9,212 bases of DNA. Origin: Xanthomonas cassavae CFBP 4642 (GTDB lineage: Bacteria > Pseudomonadota > Gammaproteobacteria > Xanthomonadales > Xanthomonadaceae). The notes beneath the pieces were generated by a model. That model worked only from the letters and a program-made list of their open reading frames with translations, was not told the origin of the DNA and did no database searches. The position numbers and the translations under genes are program-made. Location of the stretch: assembly GCF_000454545.1 (NCBI RefSeq), contig NZ_CM002139.1, positions 2,000,235 to 2,009,446 of the forward strand. The letters run 5' to 3'. This document shows, in pieces, positions 5,592 to 9,212 of this stretch (positions within the stretch are counted from its first letter, which is position 1; each line of letters opens with the position of its first letter).

Positions 5592-6646
5592 TCATTTGCC
5601 TGCCGGCATTGCACCGGCTGCGATGGCGTTTTCGAGTTCGCCCACGGAGTGCGCTGGCCGCAGCTGCGCCAGGAGTTGTTCCAGCGTGCTCGGGCGCACC
5701 GTGGCCCGCAAGGTGTCCGCCTCGGCGTGTTCCCGGCGCTGGCGCTCTTCGACCAGTTCGGTCCGCGCCGCAGCCAGTTCGGCGCGCACGCCTTCCAGCG
5801 CATGGACATCTTGGGTCCAGCGCACCTGCAGGGCTTGGTGCTCGGCGGCCGCCAGGCGCAGCGCGTCGCGCTCGCGTTGCTGGGCGTCGGCCCGCTGGCG
5901 TGCCTGCGCCAGTTCCCGCTCCAGCCGGGTCTGGCGTTCCAGCCACTGGCCGTTTTCCCGGTTGAGCTGCATCAGGTCGTGATTCTTGGCGGTCAGCGCC
6001 TCGTTGGCCTGCCGTAGGGCGACCTGCAGCTCTTGCACCTGGTGCGCGTGCCGGCGCTGTTCCTGCTCACGCTGGTCCTTGACCGAGGTGCGGTAGTGCT
6101 CCAGGGCTTCCCTGGCGTGTTCGTGCTTGTGTTCCAAGGATTTCGCATGGGCGTCGTGCTCGGCCACGCGAACGGTCAGGCCGCAGATCCGTTCCTCCAG
6201 CTGCGCCAGTTCGGTGGTGCGGCGGGCCACTTCGCTCCTGGCAGCGTCGCCCGCCTCGCGTTCGGCCTGCAGCGCGGTCTCGCAGCGTTGCAGCTGCGTC
6301 ATGAGTGAGCCGGCCTCGTGTCGGGCCTGCTCCAGCGCTTGGGTGCGTTCCTGCAGCTGCGCCTGGAAGCGCGCCTGGGCCTGCGCCACGACCGTGTCGG
6401 CCTCGCTGTGCAACCGCTCGGCGAGGCGGGCGATGAGGTCTTGAAGCGCGTCGCTCACGGCCATCTTCGCGCCAACGCCTTGCCCTTCCTCCTCTTCCAA
6501 CTCCCTCAAATAGCGGTGGATGGTGGTCTTGGACCCCGTGTTGCCCAGCGCCACCCGGACCGCGTCCACGGACGGATGCGTGCCGTGGCGCGCAGGCGAT
6601 CGCGGGCGCGTTGCACATCGCTTTTGTACAACCCGGACCTTGCCAT
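5592..6646 (-). pseudogene. tnpT: TnpT-like KfrA_N coiled-coil protein, one frameshift
   Basis: A Tn3-family accessory protein. In the Tn4651/TnXax1 branch, TnpT assists the tyrosine recombinase TnpS in resolving cointegrates. The KfrA_N-type DNA-binding region shows GTHPSVDAVRVALGN and SKTTIHRYLRELEEE, followed by about 270 residues of Gln/Glu/Arg/Ala-rich coiled coil. The likely start is the ATG at 6646, which has GGAG upstream and reads MARSGLYKSDVQRARDRLRA. One base is missing at 6586-6585, after which the family sequence continues in another frame to the stop at 5592. Repaired, it would be 351 residues. The in-frame open reading frame beginning at 6653 has an unrelated N-terminus, so it is probably not the true start. 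It could be a decayed gene or a sequencing error. No tnpS or tnpA is in the window. KfrA-type plasmid protein is the alternative name. Confidence 0.75.
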
Positions 6647-6669
6647 CCGGCACTCCACGTATTTCTTAA

Positions 6670-7035
6670 GGGAACCTCTAAAAACCCCAGGATCCTGTCA
6701 TCATTGACGTAATGCGATGCTAGCGGAGGGTGCTACAGATGATCAGTTTGTTCGCCGGTGAAGAACGTGATGCTAAACGTCAGCAATTGAGTGATCCGCT
6801 GGCCGTGTTGTCGCGTCACATCGACTTTGGCGGTATTGCCCGTGCGGTGGATGCGAGGCTGTCGCTCGGGCCGAAGGCCAAGGGTGGCCGGCCAGCGTGG
6901 CCGACTGAGGTGATGATCAGGGTGTTGCTGTTGCAGCAGTTGTACAACCTTTCCGACGATGCGTTGGAGTATCAGTTGCTGGATCGGCGTAGCTTCGTTC
7001 GGTTCGTCGGTCTGGAGAAGAGCGGCAAGGTGCCT
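6670..7035 (+). mobile_element. IS5-family element, 5' fragment
   Basis: The element begins near GGGAACCTCTAAAAACCCC (6670-6688), which looks like the terminal repeat of Xanthomonas IS5-family elements. It runs through the start of its transposase and breaks off at about 7035, where the DNA becomes the 3' part of the toxin gene. The right end and any target duplication are missing. It starts 24 bases upstream of tnpT, facing away from it. Confidence 0.75.
6739..7035 (+). pseudogene. IS5-family transposase, N-terminal fragment
   Basis: From the ATG at 6739 (GGAGGG eight bases upstream) the frame reads MISLFAGEERDAKRQQ and later RPAWPTEVMIRVLLLQQLYN, DDALEYQLLDRRSFVRF and GLEKSGKVP. This is the conserved N-terminal domain of IS5-family transposases (DUF772 type). 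After residue 99 the family sequence stops; the catalytic DDE domain is lost. The open frame continues to 7497, but that part is antisense to the toxin gene. A GTG at 6730 is possible but overlaps the ribosome binding site. Confidence 0.85.
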
Positions 7036-8137
7036 TCTCGCCAGCGGTACTCAAGAAATATGCATAGGCTGCGATCAGCACCATCGGCCCGGCGCCCGAG
7101 CTACCCAGCGCGTAGGCAGCTGCGGTACCGCCGGCCCAGCCACCGACGTTGCGGCCGGCAAAGTGCGCAAGCTCCGATTGCGCGGCGAGCGGGTTGTCTT
7201 GGCCGAGTAAGTGGGTGGCGCGCTGGCTGGTCATCACCGTGTCGGCGGCGGTGGCGAGCAGACCGGCGGTGCGCAGTGCCTGGCCTGCGGATAGATCGCC
7301 GGCCAGCAGCTCGGCGGTGGCGAAGCCGCGTTGCGAGACTGGTGTGTATGGCGCATGCGGTGCGGCGGCTGCGCTTTGGCGAATGCTGCGTGCGGTACCG
7401 TCGATGGTTGTCGGCGTGTCATCCAATACCTGCTGGACCACTGCGGCATTGGACTCGGATAGCGTTATTCGCCCGGCATCCTCTGCGTGCGCGATAGCCA
7501 TGCGAAACTCCTCGCGGCCCGCGATCTCGCGGATGACGGCATCGCGTTCATTCGGGACAGCAACCAGGTTTTTACCCGTCGTGCGTGCGTCATCGATCAC
7601 CTTTGCGATCCGCTGCTCGGAGTGGGTGATCGCGGCCCATTCGGCTTCGACATTGCTCATCGAGCGCAGCGTTTTCAACTGGTCGGCGTGGGCGGCGCGG
7701 TATTGTTCGTATTCGGAAATAGTGCTGTGGTTCTGCGCGTTCGTTTGGGCCTTGGTCAAGTGCTCCGGTGTAGTTGCGAACATATCGCGATTGATCAGGG
7801 CGATTTTGAGGGTGTCTTGCAGGTCGTGGACTTGGGCGGCGACGCACTTCAATGCAGCAGCGTCATTACGCATGGCGGCTTCGCCATCTGGGGAATCAAT
7901 CAGATCGTCAAGATAGCCGACTATTGCTTTTGTGTAGGAGCTGCGCGTGCGTCCTCTATGTGGGGAGGCTTCGATTTCGTCGGCCAGCTTGCCCTCTACC
8001 GGAAGATACAGGCGATTGGTCGATACATCCTTGTCAATCAAGCCATGCTCGGCCAATTTATTGAGCAGCCGATTTCTGAGAAAAATACCATTTTCAATGA
8101 CATGATGACTTTCAAGGATGACGTTACCGGAGGACAT
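6917..8137 (-). pseudogene. AHH-type nuclease toxin, C-terminus cut by IS5 fragment
   Basis: A probable antibacterial DNase effector. From the ATG at 8137 (GGAG nine bases upstream), residues 10-16 (SHHVIEN), 41-46 (NRLYLP) and 58-69 (SPHRGRTRSSYT) resemble the HNH/endonuclease VII-like AHH family. The usual second His of HxGxH is Thr64. A long, probably helical region follows. Near the end, LGQDNPLAAQSELAHFAGR and a small-residue hydrophobic segment (AGPMVLIAAYAYFL) resemble what I recall of Xanthomonas type IV-secreted effectors (X-Tfe). In those, an N-terminal enzyme is followed by a C-terminal XVIPCD secretion domain. Native sequence ends about AGEKA (near 7036); the last 40 or so codons to 6917 are antisense IS5. 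No XVIPCD is seen, so export is probably lost. It lies 37 bases behind the Imm11 gene. Confidence 0.7.
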
Positions 8138-8174
8138 CTTCTCTCACTCCATCAAACGGTCAAAGATTCATCGC

Positions 8175-8804
8175 TCAGCAACCGAAAGCGTCTATCAACC
8201 ATACGCCGCGCGTCCTGGGCGATTTACCAAATCCCTGCGTAATCAAGGTGTCGCGTAAGAATCGATCGCAAAAGGCATCTGATGTATAAGGTGTCCTGAA
8301 GATATGCGCGGCGCCGATCACGTCTTTCCTGAATGCAAAGTCGGCGCCACCAGCAACACTGTAGTGCTTGCCATTACGGTATCCGGTCAACACTTTGACA
8401 CTGGATGCCTCCTCGTCGATGGCGTCGATGATCCGCACCACCTCGCAAAGATAGTGCGGTGCCGCAGGCGTACCGTCTTCCAGTCGGAAGTCGCAGAGCG
8501 CGAAGGCAAAGCCCTCCGGGTCAGCAGCTTCAAGGATCAGCTTCAGTGGCTCGGAGACCAGCCAGTAATCCGTCAAACCACTCTCAAGATCATTGGGCAT
8601 ATCGCCGATGCGGCTGTCGTAGCGCAGGCGCGGGGTTTCCTTCAATGCAGCAAGCCCCGTGTCCTCCCCAGGCTGGCTGTAAGCAATGGAAAACGGCACC
8701 GCATCTGGGTTCTCGAGCTTCAAACCAGGGCCGCGACCGCCGCCACGCATGTCGGACCTGAGGAGATAGAACTCGCCTTTCTTGGGTTTATTCTGGATAG
8801 ACAC
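8175..8804 (-). CDS. Imm11-family (DUF1629) immunity protein
   Basis: A 209-residue cytoplasmic protein of the Imm11 family (PF07791), predicted antidotes to secreted nuclease toxins. Matching features in order: KKGEFYLLRSD at the N-terminus, GGGRGPGLKLEN, ETPRLRYD, MPNDLESG, DYWLVSE, DPEGFAFALCD, YLCEVVR, NGKHYSVAGGA, AAHIFRTPY, DAFCDR and the final GVWLIDAF. I chose the GTG at 8804, with GGAG six bases upstream, because the family begins just before KKGEFY. The open frame reaches back to a TTG at 8918 but has no family similarity there. It precedes the toxin gene by 37 bases on the same strand, so the two are probably one operon. It appears intact, unlike its toxin. Confidence 0.85.
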   Translation of the reverse strand: MSIQNKPKKGEFYLLRSDMRGGGRGPGLKLENPDAVPFSIAYSQPGEDTGLAALKETPRLRYDSRIGDMPNDLESGLTDYWLVSEPLKLILEAADPEGFAFALCDFRLEDGTPAAPHYLCEVVRIIDAIDEEASSVKVLTGYRNGKHYSVAGGADFAFRKDVIGAAHIFRTPYTSDAFCDRFLRDTLITQGFGKSPRTRGVWLIDAFGC

Positions 8805-8995
8805 TTTTTGCTCCAAGACGCTCTTCCGCTCAAGCGTAGCAAACTGTTCGCTTGAGATCGAAGGGACGTCGCGGACGTACGCCTTGGCAATGTCCCGCCG
8901 GCCGAGTGTGCCGCCCAATTCACTTCCCCACCCAAGGCCGAGTTTTCCAGTTCTGCGAGGACCTGACGCGGGGAGGAGGTCAGAAGAGCTACGGC
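8805..8995 (-). other. Short spacer upstream of the immunity gene
   Basis: About 190 bases between the stop of the right-edge gene and the immunity start. Short stretches on the minus strand read like protein in two different frames (for example RQVLAELENSALGGEVNW, then RRDIAKAYVRDVP), as if a frameshifted gene tail were present. No family was recognised and no promoter was identified. Confidence 0.3.
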
Positions 8996-9211
8996 TCAGT
9001 CTTTATGCGGGCCTTTCGGATAGCTGCGAAACCACTCATCTTCAATCGTGGAGGTCAGATAAGGCTTGCGGAAGATTGATGGAGCGAGCTGATAGAGCTC
9101 TTCTTCGCGTTGGGCGATGACCGACGTCCCCCCATCCTGAGTAGCAGTCGGGTTTAGAGTCCGGGGTTGATGATATCGCTGTTGGCCAGGTGCTGGGCAT
9201 AGGCCGTCGGC
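8996..9211 (-). CDS. C-terminal end of an unrecognised gene (partial)
   Basis: A minus-strand frame is open from the right edge to a TGA at 8998-8996, 71 residues. The last 45 read like real protein (SVIAQREEELYQLAPSIF, then EDEWFRSYPKGPHKD). Upstream of about 9150 another frame looks better (PTAYAQHLANSDIINPGL, ending TAA), and NPT follows in the first frame. This suggests a small frame change near 9145-9150. The family is not recognised; position before an immunity/toxin pair suggests it may belong to the same secreted-effector locus, but nothing proves it. Confidence 0.45.
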   Translation of the reverse strand, partial: ADGLCPAPGQQRYHQPRTLNPTATQDGGTSVIAQREEELYQLAPSIFRKPYLTSTIEDEWFRSYPKGPHKD

Positions 9212-9212
9212 G

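Noticed and set aside
5596..6707. Several plus-strand frames opposite tnpT
   Set aside because: They mirror the repetitive coiled-coil codons of tnpT and show no family similarity or ribosome binding sites.
7149..8242. Plus-strand frames of about 250 residues opposite the toxin
   Set aside because: The minus strand has recognisable nuclease motifs and operon spacing with the immunity gene; the plus-strand products are Arg/Ser/Cys-rich shadow sequences.
1..9212. CRISPR arrays, tRNA, rRNA or TAL-effector repeats
   Set aside because: No regularly spaced direct repeats, no cloverleaf-like tRNA sequence and no 102-bp TAL repeats were seen when scanning the window. The only tandem array found is the 9-bp triplet in xopAF.

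Overview
The window looks like accessory DNA from a Xanthomonas-type plant pathogen. It is mostly high-GC and crowded with insertion sequences. It carries a type III effector of the XopAF/HopAF1 (AvrXv3) family with a textbook HrpX-regulated promoter, a Tn4651/TnXax1-style tnpT gene, and a pair of ISXo2-like IS1595 elements. A remnant nonribosomal peptide synthetase (NRPS) and a nuclease toxin/Imm11 pair of the kind found in Xanthomonas effector islands complete it. The species cannot be decided from this sequence, nor whether it is chromosome or plasmid.

Layout, left to right. Positions 1-113 are the 5' end of an IS3-family element, with orfA running off the left edge on the minus strand. 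Positions 114-826 are non-coding or degenerate and contain a hairpin terminator (453-491), a perfect inverted repeat (586-612) and an AT-rich stretch. Positions 827-1708 hold the start of an NRPS condensation domain that has lost the HHxxxDG region and everything after the C domain. Positions 1709-2410 are rearranged DNA, including a frameshifted IS66 tnpC scrap (1975-2349).

The centre is one story. xopAF (minus strand) has been hit by two independent, convergent, 1072-bp IS1595 elements, each with an 8-bp target duplication. One element (2434-3505) replaces the last four codons. The other (4378-5449) sits after codon 3. Removing both rebuilds a 295-residue effector with an N-acylation signal (MGLC), a predicted Asp165/Cys170/His197 deamidase triad, a ribosome binding site and a perfect PIP box promoter (TTCGT-N15-TTCGG, N30, CAAACT). 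The IS end supplies a G that turns the broken start codon into GTG, so the effector body may still be translated, but it is cut off from its HrpX promoter.

Upstream of that promoter is tnpT (5592-6646), a coiled-coil KfrA_N-type cointegrate-resolution protein with a one-base frameshift near its start. Its expected partner tnpS is absent; an IS5-family fragment (6670-7035) begins where the divergent side would be. That fragment abuts the cut-off 3' end of an AHH-type nuclease toxin gene (minus strand), which follows an intact Imm11-family immunity gene. A fragment of an unrecognised minus-strand gene runs off the right edge.

Overall the window records repeated IS-driven decay of pathogenicity and competition cargo. 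Only the two IS1595 transposases and the immunity gene look fully intact; xopAF may still be active.
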